In this document: one piece after another, positions 24,991 through 36,949 of the stretch | Layout: each line of letters begins with the position of its first letter | Position numbering within the stretch: the first letter of the stretch is position 1 | From: Nectonema munidae | Lineage: Eukaryota > Nematomorpha > Nectonematoida > Nectonematidae | Length of the DNA: 64,000 nt | Reading direction: 5' to 3' | Assembly (NCBI GenBank): GCA_030549495.1 | Contig: JAUIRK010000015.1 | Coordinates: forward strand, 122,150-186,149 | Made by a program: the position numbers and the translations under genes | The notes under the pieces: generated by a model | Databases searched by the model: none | Told to the model about the DNA's origin: nothing | The model's input: the letters and a program-made list of their open reading frames with translations, nothing else

Positions 24991-25099
24991 CACTAAATTA
25001 TATGCTGATGATGATGATGTTCAATCTGGTTTAATTAAAAGACAGAGTATTTCATACAACTCACATATTAAATTGAAAAAATAGAATAAAAAAACTTCA

Positions 25100-26655
25100 A
25101 GATAAAATTTTATTTATAAAAAAATATTTTTTGTTTAAAAAAGAAAAATTAATATAACTTTCTTGATTATTAATATATTTATCTTCCATATTTGTTGATG
25201 AAGAAATAAAATTTGCCAATCTTGATAAAAATAAATACAAGTTTTCTGTTTCAAAGTAATCAAGATATATTTTTTCAATGTTTTTTTCGTTTTCCAGAGT
25301 TTTTTTCTTTGTACCATTGTAAACATGCATTGCCCCAATTTTTCTATTTCCGACATATCAATAAAAAATTTCCCTTCTTCTTTTTGGAAATATTCGATTA
25401 CTTCCCAAATATTAGGCTGTGAGAAAGGTAAACCTGAGTTCAATCTAAAAATGTATTATTTATTACTATAAAAATTTACTTTTAATATAGACGCTTACAA
25501 ATTGTGCCAACCTTCACAATGGTTGTTGGTTCTAACTACTACTTCTCTAACATTCCATATTTCTATAGGAAAAATTCCAAACCAAGTTTCTTCAAAATAT
25601 TTAAAAAAATTTTCCATTCCATTGAAACATCCCATCACATCTTTCATTTTTAGAAATGCACTTTTAACCTATAAATTTCCAAAAAAAAGTTAAATTTTTA
25701 TTTTTATATTTAAATATATAAAACCTGATCTTTAGGCAAAAAAGCAAGAGCCATAAGCATTTTAACACATTTTTTAAAACTATTATTATTTTTGTAAATT
25801 TCTGCAAATCCTTGATTTGCTCGATATACAGCTTGAGAAAAATGGAAAAGGCATCCCTTGTAAGAACTGTCAGGAAAAATCTAAAATGTATTATCATAGT
25901 TTTATTTGAAAAAAAAAATATTTTTACTTACTTTTTTTGCTGCAGCTATAATTCCTTGTTCAAAATCACCTGAAATGAATTTCACACAAATTCCTCTATT
26001 TTTTAGAAATGAAAATACCTCACTAAAAATATATACATTAAAATATTTCTTAAAATTTATGATTGAAAAATTATTTTACCAATAACTTTCAACTTTTTTA
26101 TCCGGCAACAAAGTATATACAAATGGAATTTGAATTCCATTATAAAAGACATGGATTGTAAAAATTTGATAAAACAAATCAGGAGCCTTTTTAAATGTTC
26201 CATCAATCAATGTATATATTCGAAACTTGTTGAACTGACGATATATGTCGAAAAACTCTTCTACAAAAAATTAGTAGTCTTTTTGAGCCAATTTTTTTAT
26301 CTACATGAAGAAATAGTGTACCATCCAATTTTTTTTTATATTTTTCGGGTATCATAAAATCAAGATTTTTTGGTGCTGGCTCTCTTTTTTTGTTATAGCG
26401 TATTTTTCTTAGTATTGATTGTCGTGATTTTAATAACCCTCTTTTCTCAGATGAACAATTGTTTTTATTGTTTTTGTCTTACAATCATTGAAAATTATAA
26501 GACCTAAAATAATAATAAAAATAACAAAGCAGTTATTAAATTTTAAAAAATATTTACCTGGACATTTTTTTGAACTAATTTTTGTACAAACATAAGTTGA
26601 AGTCGTGTTTGTTTTTCTTTTTAAAAAATATTTGAAACCTTCATAAAACATTATA
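25100..26655 (-). pseudogene. FLYWCH/MULE transposase gene with short introns
   Basis: Reading down the minus strand: a FLYWCH-like finger (KYFLKRKTNTTSTYVCTK ... KCPG) at 26650-26560; a DGTFKKAPDLFYQIF block near 26190; a KFISGDFEQGI block near 25970 (second Asp); SYKGCLFHFSQAVYRANQ near 25840; ALAFLPKDQ near 25750; then EETWFGIFP and NNHCEGWHNL near 25600-25510; and finally NIWEVIEYFQKEEGKF near 25410. This is the full order of a MULE transposase. Segments are separated by AT-rich gaps of about 50-60 nt with GTAAG(C/T)...TTTTAG borders (for example 25447-25502), which look like genuine small introns. Some in-frame stops are visible, so it is probably inactive. Confidence 0.7.
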
Positions 26656-26751
26656 CTTTTATAACTTTAAAAATGATAAAATACAAAATAAATTTATTAA
26701 ATAGATTCATAACACGTCAATCATACATACTACAAAAGTAATTACAGTGGT

Positions 26752-28737
26752 GGCCTCACGCTGACATCGCTAATCTGGCAATTTCAAAGTTGTTGCAAAT
26801 CATATTGCAGTGGCATATAAATATACTACTACTACATCGCTCCTAAGGCATGCAAAACCTCTCTGAAGCAATAAACAGACTTTTTGCCCGCATTTAACAT
26901 CAATACAAACCTTAGAGTTTTAAAAAAAAGCAAAAAAATTTACATAATTATCAAATTTACATACAACAAATCTTCATATATCTAAAATTTTCTAAAAAAA
27001 TTATTTTAAATTTTTCTTACACATCAAAATAAAAAATTCTATTATATATCTTTTCAAATGTTATTTTATAAAATATCTATTAAAAAAAAGAAAATATATA
27101 CATAATATCAAACTTTTTACTTTTCAATTAATTAAATAGGGTAAATTAGTATAACTTTATAATAAATTACAACATATTTTTACCACTATAAAATTTTCAA
27201 CTATATTTAAAAGATTAAATAAAAATAAGTAAAAATAAAAAAAATAAAACTTTATTGAAATTATTTTAACAAAAAGTCTATAGAAAAAGGAATATGATTG
27301 TTGTTAATTTTTAAAAAATTAATTTCATCAACTCATTTCCATCTATTTGAAGACTTTTAGACTTCATTATTAATGAAGAAACTTTTTTTAAATAGGAAAG
27401 AACATTTTTTGTTGCAAAAAATCTTCTTTAACTTGTTTTAAAAACTTTTCTTTATCTTTTTTGAAGCAGCTAATCTTTTCCCACATTCAATTTGGTCAAT
27501 TTCTTTTTTTATTTTTGTTTTTTCTTTTTTAAAAAATTCAAGAACTTCCCAAATATTTGGGTGCTCAACGGGTAATGAACTTCGTAAGCTTAAATATAAG
27601 AAAAAATGCATAACTTTTTTGACATATAATAAATATTACCCACATTTGCATAAAAACAAAGAAGCCTATTCTTTTGTCTCAGCATCTGATCTAACTTTAA
27701 AAAGTTTTCTACACAATCTAACTTCGTTAAATCTTCTGGAATTTCAAAGTTAACATCTTTAGGTGTTTTTTCTTCTCCTATTCAATCGTATGTACCTTTT
27801 AATATTTTATGGCTTTTTTTTTATCATGGTATTGATATTATCACTGTACAAAAATATTTATATTAAGAATATGGGTTATTAAATCAAAGATTACCTATAT
27901 ATCTTATGTGTTGGTGTAAAGGACTTTAAGCTTGAATCTTCTTTTTTTTAATAAAATTCTTTCTTACCTCATTTGATTCATGATTATGCTCAATATATTT
28001 TTTTACAAAACAAAAAACTCCATTAATATCTTTGGAATACACAATTTTACCTAAAAAAATTTCATAACAAAAAACTCAACTAGTTTTTAATTTATATAAT
28101 TTCTAATTACCTTTACACCCTTTACTAGTTTGAAGTGTGCATAACATTGTTTTTGTTGTTTTAGCTGTAACAATTCATTAATTAATTAATTAAAAATAAA
28201 ATGAAAAAATCTTACTTTCTTTTTTTTATATGTGAAACCTCCAATTATTTGTACCATTTCACACAGAAAAATAAGATTAACAATGAAAAATAAAATGAAG
28301 TAAAATAAACAAAACAGAACCAAACAAAAAGTAGTGAAAATAGGATGATTTGTATATTAAAATATAGTAAAATAACAAAACACAACCAAACAAGAGAAAT
28401 AGAAAAAACAGAATGATTTATATATTGAAATAATGCAAAATAACCAAACAAAAGCAAACAAGTAAAATAGAGAAAACTGAATGATTTGTATATACTTACT
28501 CATACACCGGAAAAATTATAGCTTATGCCAAAATCTGCAACTTTTTCAATTTGTTATTATACTTTGTACAATCCTTAGAAACTACCCTAATTGAATTCAT
28601 TTCTTACTTGTTTCCTGCACTAGAAGTTCTAATGCATGTATTTAGTAGTGGTGTCGTAGTAGCTACTAACACGACACTGCAATATGATTTGCAACAACTG
28701 CAATCAGCTTAGCGATGTCAGCATAACGCTGATGTAA
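26752..28737 (-). mobile_element. MULE with about 95-bp terminal inverted repeats
   Basis: The left end (from about 26752) and right end (to about 28737) are long imperfect inverted repeats. Shared blocks are GCTGACATCGCTAA, AGTTGTTGCAAATCATATTG, CAGTG(G/T)C and a TACTACTA-rich inner edge. GTAATTA directly flanks both ends and may be the surviving core of the TSD. Inside, on the minus strand, are pieces of a FLYWCH/MULE protein: HNHESNE near 27980, an intermediate coil, and a C-terminal block LPVEHPNIWEVLEFFKKEK near 27570-27510. The catalytic core is absent, so this is an internally deleted copy. Confidence 0.7.
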
Positions 28738-28764
28738 TTATCTTTTGCTGCAAAGTGCTATGAT

Positions 28765-29003
28765 GATGAAGTTCTACTCTTACATATTTTATTAGTCTCT
28801 TCATTTAAACTTTTTCTTCTTTATAAATTTTTGAATTTAAGGTATCAAAGCTCCAATCAGTGTGAGGGTATTTTGAATATTTTTAAATTGACTTTATTGA
28901 CATAAATTTGAAAAATTGACTTTATATTTTTGTTTGATTCACACTTTAGTTCTAAATATTTGTTTCGACTTTTTCAAAGGTTAGAGATTAATTTTATAGA
29001 AAT
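28765..29003 (+). repeat. Dispersed repeat, second copy inverted at 53568-53780
   Basis: About 230 bp here (from GAAGTTCTACTCTTACATAT to TTTTATAGAAATTGA) matches the reverse complement of 53568-53780 with high similarity and small gaps. Similarity stops at TAGAAATTGA in both copies, so this marks an element end. LINE sequence resumes immediately after it at about 29004. Confidence 0.75.
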
Positions 29004-30420
29004 TGATGATGACATAACACTATTATTACCACGTTATAGATTTAGTACTTTTTCTAATATTTCTGAAGATATTTCTTCAAACTAAAATTCTATAGACAAA
29101 TGGTGCACTGCAAATTCTCTGAAAATAAATCATGATAAATCAAAAGCAATGGTATTTTTTAATAACAATATTATTCGTCGCTAATTATATACCAGTAGGT
29201 TTGGTCTTGGGATAGTTGATAAGTTTAATCTTTTAAGTTTAATGGTGAACAACAAATGTTCATGGTCAGATCATGTAAATTACTTCTCTTCTAAAGTAAG
29301 TATAGTGTTCTTGGTTTGTTTAAAAGATTTTAAATGATTTCAATATAAACATTAAATTAAATTTATATAATTTTTTGGTGTTACCTCATTTTTACTATAG
29401 CGTAGTAAATTGGGGTCATGCTAATATTTCTAAGCTTGAAATTTTACAAAAGAATGTTTTAAGAACAGTATTTAATTTAAAGTACAGAAAGCACACCACA
29501 CCATCGTTTGTTAATAATAATTAATTGAAATTAAAGGATATATATCATGTTCAGATATCAAAATTTATATACAAATACAATCATATGCTTCCTATAATTT
29601 TCAATCGTTGGATTTCCTCAATAATATCAAAATCCACACCACTCGCTGCGGTTTCCAATTAAATTTGTAGTTTAATATTTCAGACTTCCAACTTCTAAAA
29701 GTATTTAAAATATAGAGTAATATGCCTTTGGAATGAATTTTTATATAACTAACGACTCATTTGTACTTCGTTTTATATTTTTAAATATAAAATAAAAGAA
29801 TTCTTTATAAGTAAATATGAAATGAATTGTAATATTGAGGATTGTTTCTTATGTTCAACCTAGTTACCCTGGAGTATTCTGAATTATTTTGCTCATAATC
29901 ATACAAAAATATTTATCAAGCCGTGTCTTCAAATATGATTCGTAGCATTTGTATAATCTTTCCTTCTTTGTGTTGTCAAAATTTTTCTTCTTTTTTTACT
30001 ATTTAGTTATTTATTCGCCATTCTTTTCTATGATGTAATTATTTATTTTATAATTAATATATACACTATTTTCGAATAGATTTTTTACAAATATTGATAA
30101 CTTTTCTATCAAGTTCTGAATAATCAATTCTATTAGGATACTCACACCAGTGGCTTGAAATGGCCTTTTGAGTTTCCTCGCATTTTTTCTTTTTATACTA
30201 TAATTCTGTTATTCAAAATTATATACATAGTTATGTACTTTATTATAACTGTATATTTATTTCAAAGCCTTAACCCATATAAGAAATATATCATAAAAAG
30301 TAAAATTGTAATACATCTTTTCCTTCATAAATATAATAAATGATGTTGATGAAACGATATATGAACATTATTATTGTTTTGTTTGTTATGTGAAAATAAA
30401 TTCTTCTTCTTCTTCTTCTT
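29004..30420 (+). mobile_element. LINE ORF2 fragment, 3' half, (TTC)n tail
   Basis: EIDDDITLLL at about 29000 corresponds to the RT active-site block YADDTTLL. CTANSLKINHDKSKAMVF and LGIVDKFNLLSLMVNNKCSW near 29110-29270 are the following conserved blocks (WxxxNxLxLNxxKT; GxxxDxxLxWxxH). The C-terminus near 29830 (CNIEDCFLCST) matches that of the LINE at 19640-19890. The end is AATAAATTCTTCTTCTTCTT at 30397-30420. It probably belongs with the fragment at 20575-21105, though the RT segment between motifs 1 and 4 is missing. Confidence 0.7.
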
Positions 30421-30922
30421 AAATTCTTGAGTTCCATTAAAATCATCAAAAAAAAGTATAAGATATTCAATATAAAACTGATGTTTAAAATTGAGAAATA
30501 CCGTGAATATAATAAAATGGATTTTCTGAAAGCAATTGTTGACATAATTTGAATATGTAAAAATGTATGTTTTAGTTTTTTTAAATAAATTTAAATAAAA
30601 AGTTTATTAAAAAATGTGAAAGTTAGTGTGAACATCTATCTTAATGTATTTTTTTCTGAGTTTTAGGATTTAACATCAAAACAACATTTCTTATTGGGTG
30701 CACAAGTTTGAAAATATTCCAAATTTTATTTAGATTTTTGCCGAAATATTTGTTCACAAAATGTTTTTTGGTCAAATGTTCAATGTCCATTCAGTAAAAT
30801 TTTTGTTCTGCCAAAAGTTCAATTGGTAAACGCTTTGTTCAACCAAATGTCCGTTTTAAAAATTTTCAGTACGTCAAAATGTGTGTTCGCTCAAATGTCT
30901 TTCGGCAAAATATCCGAGTACC
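30421..30922. mobile_element. Right arm of the outer MULE with repeated modules
   Basis: The last 190 bp carry at least five degenerate modules (CAAATGTCCGTTTT, CTCAAATGTCTTTCGG, CAAAAGTTCAATTGG, CAAATGTTCAATGTCC, TCAAAATGTGTGTTCG). They look like subterminal transposase-binding repeats in inverted orientation to those at the left end. Confidence 0.6.
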
Positions 30923-30931
30923 GATACTAAC

Positions 30932-31383
30932 ATGAATTTATCCATAAAAGTCCTGACAATTTTAGGAAATGGCATCATATACATAAAGGCATAAATATCA
31001 ACCGGATATTATTATATCCTTTTTGGTCTTCTTCATAAAATAAAAGGCAGAATAAACTAAGAAAGGGGGAATTTACTTTTTCATGAAAATCAACAAAGGA
31101 ACACGAATATCTTCTCATAGAATTTTAGAAGTGGCTTAATTAAATCTGTTAAGCTTAAAAACAAAAGAACAAGAAGAAGAAGAATTTATAAAATAATTAA
31201 TTTGATGAAATGCAAGCAATATAAAGAAAACTAAATATACAGGAGTAAAGCTTTAAAAAAGTGAAATCAACATTAGAGTGTGTTCAATGCTAATCGTAAT
31301 GTCAAAGAATGTGAAAAAGAAGCATTAAATCAATTCAAACCATTGAACTACATTGCTTTAGAGACTCTCATCTTATAATAGAT
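30932..31383. other. AT-rich spacer, nothing recognised
   Basis: No open frame, repeat end or RNA-like structure was seen. Confidence 0.4.
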
Positions 31384-31530
31384 TTTAGCGGGCATGAGTA
31401 ACGTTGATTATATACTGGGTCTCGATAACTCAAGTTCTTGGCTTCGATCCTGCATAAAGCCTACTTTCTTCATAGTTGGATAGAAGCGGCACAATTGTGC
31501 CTTCTCGATAACCGCAAGATACCTTTACCT
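31384..31530 (+). repeat. Possible tRNA-derived SINE (tRNA-Ser-like head)
   Basis: GCGGGCATGAGTAACGTTGA resembles a tRNA acceptor and D-arm region. TGGGT-CTCGATA-ACTCA folds as an anticodon arm with a 7-nt loop (anticodon CGA). GGCTTCGATCC resembles a B box. The acceptor stem does not close, so it is not a working tRNA gene. No second copy was noticed in the window, so SINE status is inference. Confidence 0.35.
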
Positions 31531-33355
31531 TCATAACTTATAGTGTAGTTTACGGACTCTATCTATTCTTACACCATATAATTTGATTTTTTGGGAATTT
31601 TTTAGTTCAAATATGGTAATTTGTTGTGCATAACCAAATTTTGTATTATAAAGTTTTTTTTGATTTGAACTAATTTATCTAAAAACAGCATTGCCTCAAA
31701 AAATTAACGCCATCTATGAAAATTTATAAATAAATCGCAGCTGTTTACTTGCTTTTGAAGAAATTTCCGTAAACACCAAACATTTTCTCAGCATGCTTTG
31801 ATCGATCACTCAAATGGCGTTGGCTTCTTATTTTTCTGTTCTCTAATAGAGTATGAGTATATGAAGAATTGATGATTTCTACTACAGTTAAATAAAATCC
31901 TGACATCATTAATTAGGAATTTTGAAAATATTTAAAAAAAATAAAAGAAAAATAAATTAGAATACGCTCTGATAAAAGAAGTGTCTGGAGAAAAAACTGA
32001 GAACAGGCTGACTTAGGAATTAAAATTTGAACATAAGTAGGAATATACTTAAGGTTGATTACTGTTTTAAATTAAGGCTTTCGTCTTATCAGTCCTAATA
32101 TCCAGCGGATAAAGAAGCAGCTGTAAAATTTGTTCGCGAATTTATCAAATTTGTTTATGATGAAAAATAAAATTTACAATATATACGAAAGAACATTTGA
32201 AATATGTGCAAAACGAGTCTTCAAAAACGCTATAAGAAACAAATTTTGAAAATTCATTACTTTCAAAGTCTAATTAACCCAAATTTTGAATTATTTTACC
32301 TATTTTCATCTCATTTAAAATTTTTAATTCTTTCTTCTTATTTCAAAAAAATCAATTTTTTCCTATTTTAGTTTTATATTTTAAAGTAAATTTGTTATTC
32401 AAAATTATACAAGTAAAATAATAAAGTTAAATTTTGACAACTGTAGATAATTGTCAAAAATCACTAGTTATGCGATATCATATGTGTTCTATGAAAGTCC
32501 CTGAAGTCAGAAAATTTCTAAAGTGCATAAGCCGGCCCTCTCTCTTCCTCTGTGTTATTTCTTCTGTCACTTTGTTAACTCACTCTGACAACTACGCCAT
32601 TATCGCAACGCTAGAAAACAAATTATAAAAGAGATGAGGAAATTAAAATCCTCACCTTAACTAACAACCAACCAGTATCTATCTACCACGTTACTTATCC
32701 CAAAACTTTAACTTATTTTGCTTTTGTTTTAAAAATAGCTTTCATACAAAAAAACTACTAATTACTCTAATTGACTAACTAGACAAAGTTCAAACAATCT
32801 GGCATGTTGACTGGGAAAATGTCCACACTGTAAAGATTTAATTATACGCTTAAATAAAGTACATTATAGAACTGTCATTTTTTCTTATCACAGTCCTTCC
32901 TACAAAAGAATATAGTTTCCAATGTTTCCTCAAATTAACTCTTTGGCTCGAATTCTTTTTGATACCCGGTTGCGTAAGGATGGTTTTTGTTTTGCTAAAG
33001 TTTGATACTAATGAAAAAATGAGAAAAGCTTGTCCGCAGACTACAATTAATAGTTTACCGTCCACTGTTCTATAGAATATTAAATAAAATAGGTAAGAAG
33101 AATTCTCATACATATATGTTTAACTTAATTATTTATTATTGATAAATGACATGTTCAAAAACAAAGTATTTATGTCAAATACAGTTGGCGCTACTAAGCT
33201 CAGTTCCAAGGAATATACAAACGATAAAATTAAATTAAAGTATTAACAGGTCGAATTGCTTTGAAATTTAAACGTGTACCCGCCGAATTGTTAAAAAAAC
33301 AAAATAAAATATTATATACAATATAATATGACTCAAAAATTCAACTGGCGTGGGT
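31531..33355. other. Spacer without recognised gene
   Basis: Open frames at 32434-32628 (+) and 32850-33113 (-) have no recognisable domain. Composition is AT-rich throughout. I see nothing that I can name. Confidence 0.35.
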
Positions 33356-34457
33356 TTAGAGAGCAGTGATGTATCGGATGTCCTCATCCGCAAAAAAAAT
33401 TCACATCCGCTTCGCATCCTCATCCGCGGATTTTTATCATCTCAAAATCCGCATCCGCACTTTTTCTCTAATATCTCTCTTAAATTTTTCCATTAAAACT
33501 ATTCATTCCACTGGAACTGTGCTCCATTTGAGAGATGTCGTCAAAATGACTCGCACACGAGCAATGCATTCCATTTCACAACATATTGCAGCAATTACAA
33601 GATAGGAAGGAGGAGATAACAGAGAGATACGAAAAAGAGTAAAAGAGAGAGAGGGGAAGACAGAAACAGAAGCACATTGTGCAAGTCATAGACAACACAA
33701 TTTAAAAATATAATGCCTAATGAAACTTTTCTTGATCCAAGATTTATAAGTATATTTTTTACCGATTTTGAAGTAACAAATAAAGTGAACAATTTTCTTT
33801 TAAATTTATATGATGAGGATAAACTCGATAACAATGGCAATGAAAGTAAAGTGTAAAGCTGAAAAAAAAGGGGAAAAGAAGTTTATACTTCTTTGAACGA
33901 AGTGATGCATTCTATTTTAAATTCTAACAGTGAAGAAGAAAACGAGCAAGAAAATGAAGATAATGTGGTTTGTAATGAAGAAATAATGAGGTATCAAAAA
34001 TAAAAAAGAACCAATGGCACAACTATTCAAAGCTTGGATTGGTGGAAAATCAAAGAAGAACAATTTCCTTTTTTATTCAAAATTGCATGTCAATATCTCA
34101 CTTGTCCTCCTAGCACTGTTCAAAGCGAACAGCTTTTCAGTACGGCTGGAAATATTTATAATGACAAAAGAAAAAGGCTATTAGGAGAAAAAGTTTAAAA
34201 ACTTTTATTTATTAAAAAAAACTTACCCGTCTTAAACTCTAACTATTGTAAATAAATGTTTACATTTAGTGTGATTTATATTTTTCTTTATTGTTGAATT
34301 AAAAAAAAATAGAAAATGAATGAAATCGAATAGTGAAAAAATTTGAAAACATGTAATTTTTGAAACATTTAAAATCCGCATCCGCTCGGGTGTCAAATCT
34401 AATATCCGCATATGCGGATTGGAAAAAATTCACATCCGATACATCTCTATTAGAGAG
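33356..34457 (+). mobile_element. Internally deleted hAT element with perfect 8-bp TSD
   Basis: TSD TTAGAGAG lies at 33356-33363 and 34450-34457. The left end CAGTGATGTATCGGATG pairs with the right end read inward, TAGAGATGTATCGGATG. Subterminal regions are packed with CATCCGC/GCGGAT motifs (33378-33460 and 34373-34440), probable transposase-binding repeats. The only coding remnant is the C-terminal dimerisation domain at about 34010-34215: SLDWWKIKEEQFPFLFKIA, STVQSEQLFSTAGNIYNDKR and LLFIKKNLP, the hAT dimerisation (Dimer_Tnp) pattern. The catalytic region is gone. Confidence 0.85.
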
Positions 34458-34487
34458 CCCATACGCACTGGATATATACAAAATACA

Positions 34488-34680
34488 CGTATATTAGAAG
34501 CTTGGCAAAGCTCCGGAAGCATTAAAATATGCAGAGATTGTTTTGCCAAGATACTATGTATATAATTGTAACGTTTTTTATGCGCGAATATCTTTCACAT
34601 AAAATTTTGAATAGAGTATAAAAAAATACATTATGTTAAAATTTAATCTATATTCCTTATTGTACTAGAACACTTGAAAT
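34488..34680. repeat. Dispersed repeat related to 62696-63060
   Basis: TTGGCAAAGCTCCGGAAGCATTAAAATATGCAGA here reappears inverted near 62701-62735 (CTGCATATTTTAATTCGCCC, GGAGCTTTGCCAA). The following TTAAAATTTAATCTATATT also has a counterpart. Boundaries are uncertain. Probably a MITE family. Confidence 0.55.
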
Positions 34681-34997
34681 CCATATTCATTATAAATTAA
34701 ATTTAACTGGGGAGCGTTGTTTTGAATATACAGGTCTCTATTTTTTTAAAATTATTATCTGTAACCGCCCTTTTCCATATTTATATTTTCAAAATGATAG
34801 TGCTGCGCTAAATTGGTCGGATCAAGTGCTGCTTTTCTTTGATTTTAAACATTTTTTAGACAGATTTTTAGTGTGATAAATATACTTCAAAGATGCTGAA
34901 TCTAGTGGGGACGTTAATTTTTCATGAAAATCAATAAAACCTGTCAAAAAATCATTTAAATATGACAGTTCATATCAAAATTAAGAATTTTTTACAC

Positions 34998-36720
34998 ATA
35001 CAATCAAACCTGTATTAATAAGCGAGCTTTCAAGGGAAGAGTTAAATAGGGCCATTTATATCATGTGGCCTATCCAGGATTAAATCACACACTCAAATGT
35101 GAAAAAGCAAACAAAATACTCAAACTGTATGTTATGTATGACCCGATGCAGTCCAAATAATAAGATAAAGGACGTATAAATAAATTATCACAAAATTTCA
35201 AAAATACAAATTTATCAAATATTTAAAAAAAATCAGGTATTTTCTTTTGTTCAAAAGATTTCGCTGAGATCATGTCAAGCTCATCACTGGTTTTCATCAT
35301 GTTGTTCAAAACATTTTCTAAACCGTGATGAAGAGCAAGCAACTATATCGGTTGCATCAGCAGGAGAGCATATACAATTGTCTTTAGGTTCTTCATCATT
35401 TTCTAGTGATTTCACTTCCAACACGTTTTCTTGTACTTCATTTCCTCCTGTATTTCTTTTGCAGACAAACCCCAGTTTCCCTTTCCATTTTCAGTTGTGC
35501 AATTCCTTATCAAAGATCATGGTACTCAACGCCGAAGATGTCCTTGCTTCGTTTGCCTGATGCTAGAGGAGTTTCATCGCTATCAGTGTGAAAATCAAAC
35601 ATAGTAGAGTAGATTTAACATTGCATCCAACACAATTGTGGCTTCATTGGTTGACTCCCACAAATGGACTTGTCTTAATTCATTTCACCCATTTAAATGA
35701 AAGAAAAATGTATAAAATAAAAAATTATGAACTCAATGTGTATAAATTAAAATGAACATACTTGACATTTTCTGAATTTTAGTTTTATTGCCTGTATTAT
35801 CACCAAATACATTGGATGAGCTTCGCTAGTTGTTTTAGGGTTTTTAACGTTGTTGAATTTGAGATCAGGGTTGGAGGGAGCTTTGTCGATAAACAAGAGA
35901 ACATTTCTTCCCTTGAGTCTTATCTTTCGATTAAAGTCATGAAAACATTCTTCAATAATTCCACTTATCATCAAGGCCTTATAATTAAATTTGTAGTCTA
36001 CTGGTAAAAAAAACTATATTAGAATCTTCGAGAAGCATCTAGGTAATTTTGTTTTGGCAATGATTAATGTCCTAAGTTTCTCTCCAATCATACTGGCGCA
36101 TTATAAGTATACTGATTGAATTGTTAAAAGAAAATGCAAGCTTACATTTTGGATGAAACGTCTTTTTTGTTGTGTTACTGAAGAAAAGTCCGGTTTCATC
36201 GATGTTAAAGATGCCTCTTTCTGCTTAACCTTAACATATTTTTCCTTGTTTTTCCTTCTCCTACTTTGATTGGCTAACATCACCTCTTTCGATATATCTT
36301 TCTTCATATTACCAAACACCATGTTGTTTCTACGAATGAAACTATTCAGCCAAACATATGATGCTTTGAAATCAGCCTTTTCGAGTTCAACAAACTTCAA
36401 TGCTTTAGTGTTGAGTATTAGGCCGATGATAGGTAGTCGTCTGGCCAATACGTCGAAAAACCAAGTGTATGTCAAAGTGTTTATCTCTTCTTTCCCAGAC
36501 AGGTAATTTCGTCTTTTTGAAGATGTGGACATGCTATACTTGGCATAATCTAACACCTCTGCTTTTCGTTTTCTAAAGGTCTGGATGTGAGTCTTGTGTA
36601 CATCAAGATAGGCTGCTATCTTATACGCCGGTCGCCCGCTATCAAATAGCTTGATTGCGTAGTACTTTTGCTGAAGGACGAGCGTTTTTCTTTTTGTTGA
36701 CATTTCAACTGTAATGAATT
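34998..36720 (-). mobile_element. pogo/Tigger transposon remnant
   Basis: On the minus strand the frame 36703-36101 opens with STKRKTLVLQQKYYAIKLFD and then RPAYKIAAYLDVHKTHIQTF. That is the N-terminal pogo/CENP-B helix-turn-helix. A second HTH-like region with FVELEKADFKASYVWLNSFI follows. After a break, 35974-35747 contains NVLLFIDKAPSNPDLKFNNV, the LLLxDNAPxHP block of the DDE domain, then a degraded TTSEAHPMYLVIIQAIK (TSxLQPxDQGII). The left end near 34998 (TCAAACCTGTATTAATAAGC) looks like a Tigger terminus. The right end was not identified. It carries several stops. Confidence 0.75.
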
Positions 36721-36949
36721 AGATGAGAAATGTGTATATGTCAAGATAGACTGTATTACTTACGTGAATACAGAAGAAAAGAAAAAGTGTTATGTGTGGT
36801 ATTGTGTAGTGAGAATGTAAAGTACAGAGTGATTGGTAGTTGGAAAAACCTGTTATAAGATGTAGATAACGATGTCAATAATAGATAGAGTTTTTTAATT
36901 TGTATTGGGCGTGTTATGGTTTTTGTTGTAAAAAAACCTACTCATTATA

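Larger units (their letters stand above)
17690..30931. mobile_element. 13.2 kb Mutator-like element with 9-bp TSD, heavily nested
   Basis: The 9-bp duplication GATACTAAC is perfect at 17690-17698 and 30923-30931. The left end GGTGTCCGAAAATTTGAATG and the right end read inward, GGTACTCGGATATTTTGCCG, are imperfect inverted repeats. Both are followed about 45 bp in by matching modules (GACATTTTGTCG versus CACATTTTGACG). A 9-bp TSD with long degenerate ends fits MULEs, and a MULE transposase remnant lies just inside the left end (18060-19040). Nearly all of the remaining 11 kb is later insertions: LINE remains, two hAT elements and two further MULE units. Confidence 0.85.

Noticed and set aside
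31384-31460. Functional tRNA-Ser gene
   Set aside because: The acceptor stem does not pair and the D-arm is degenerate, so it is at most tRNA-derived.
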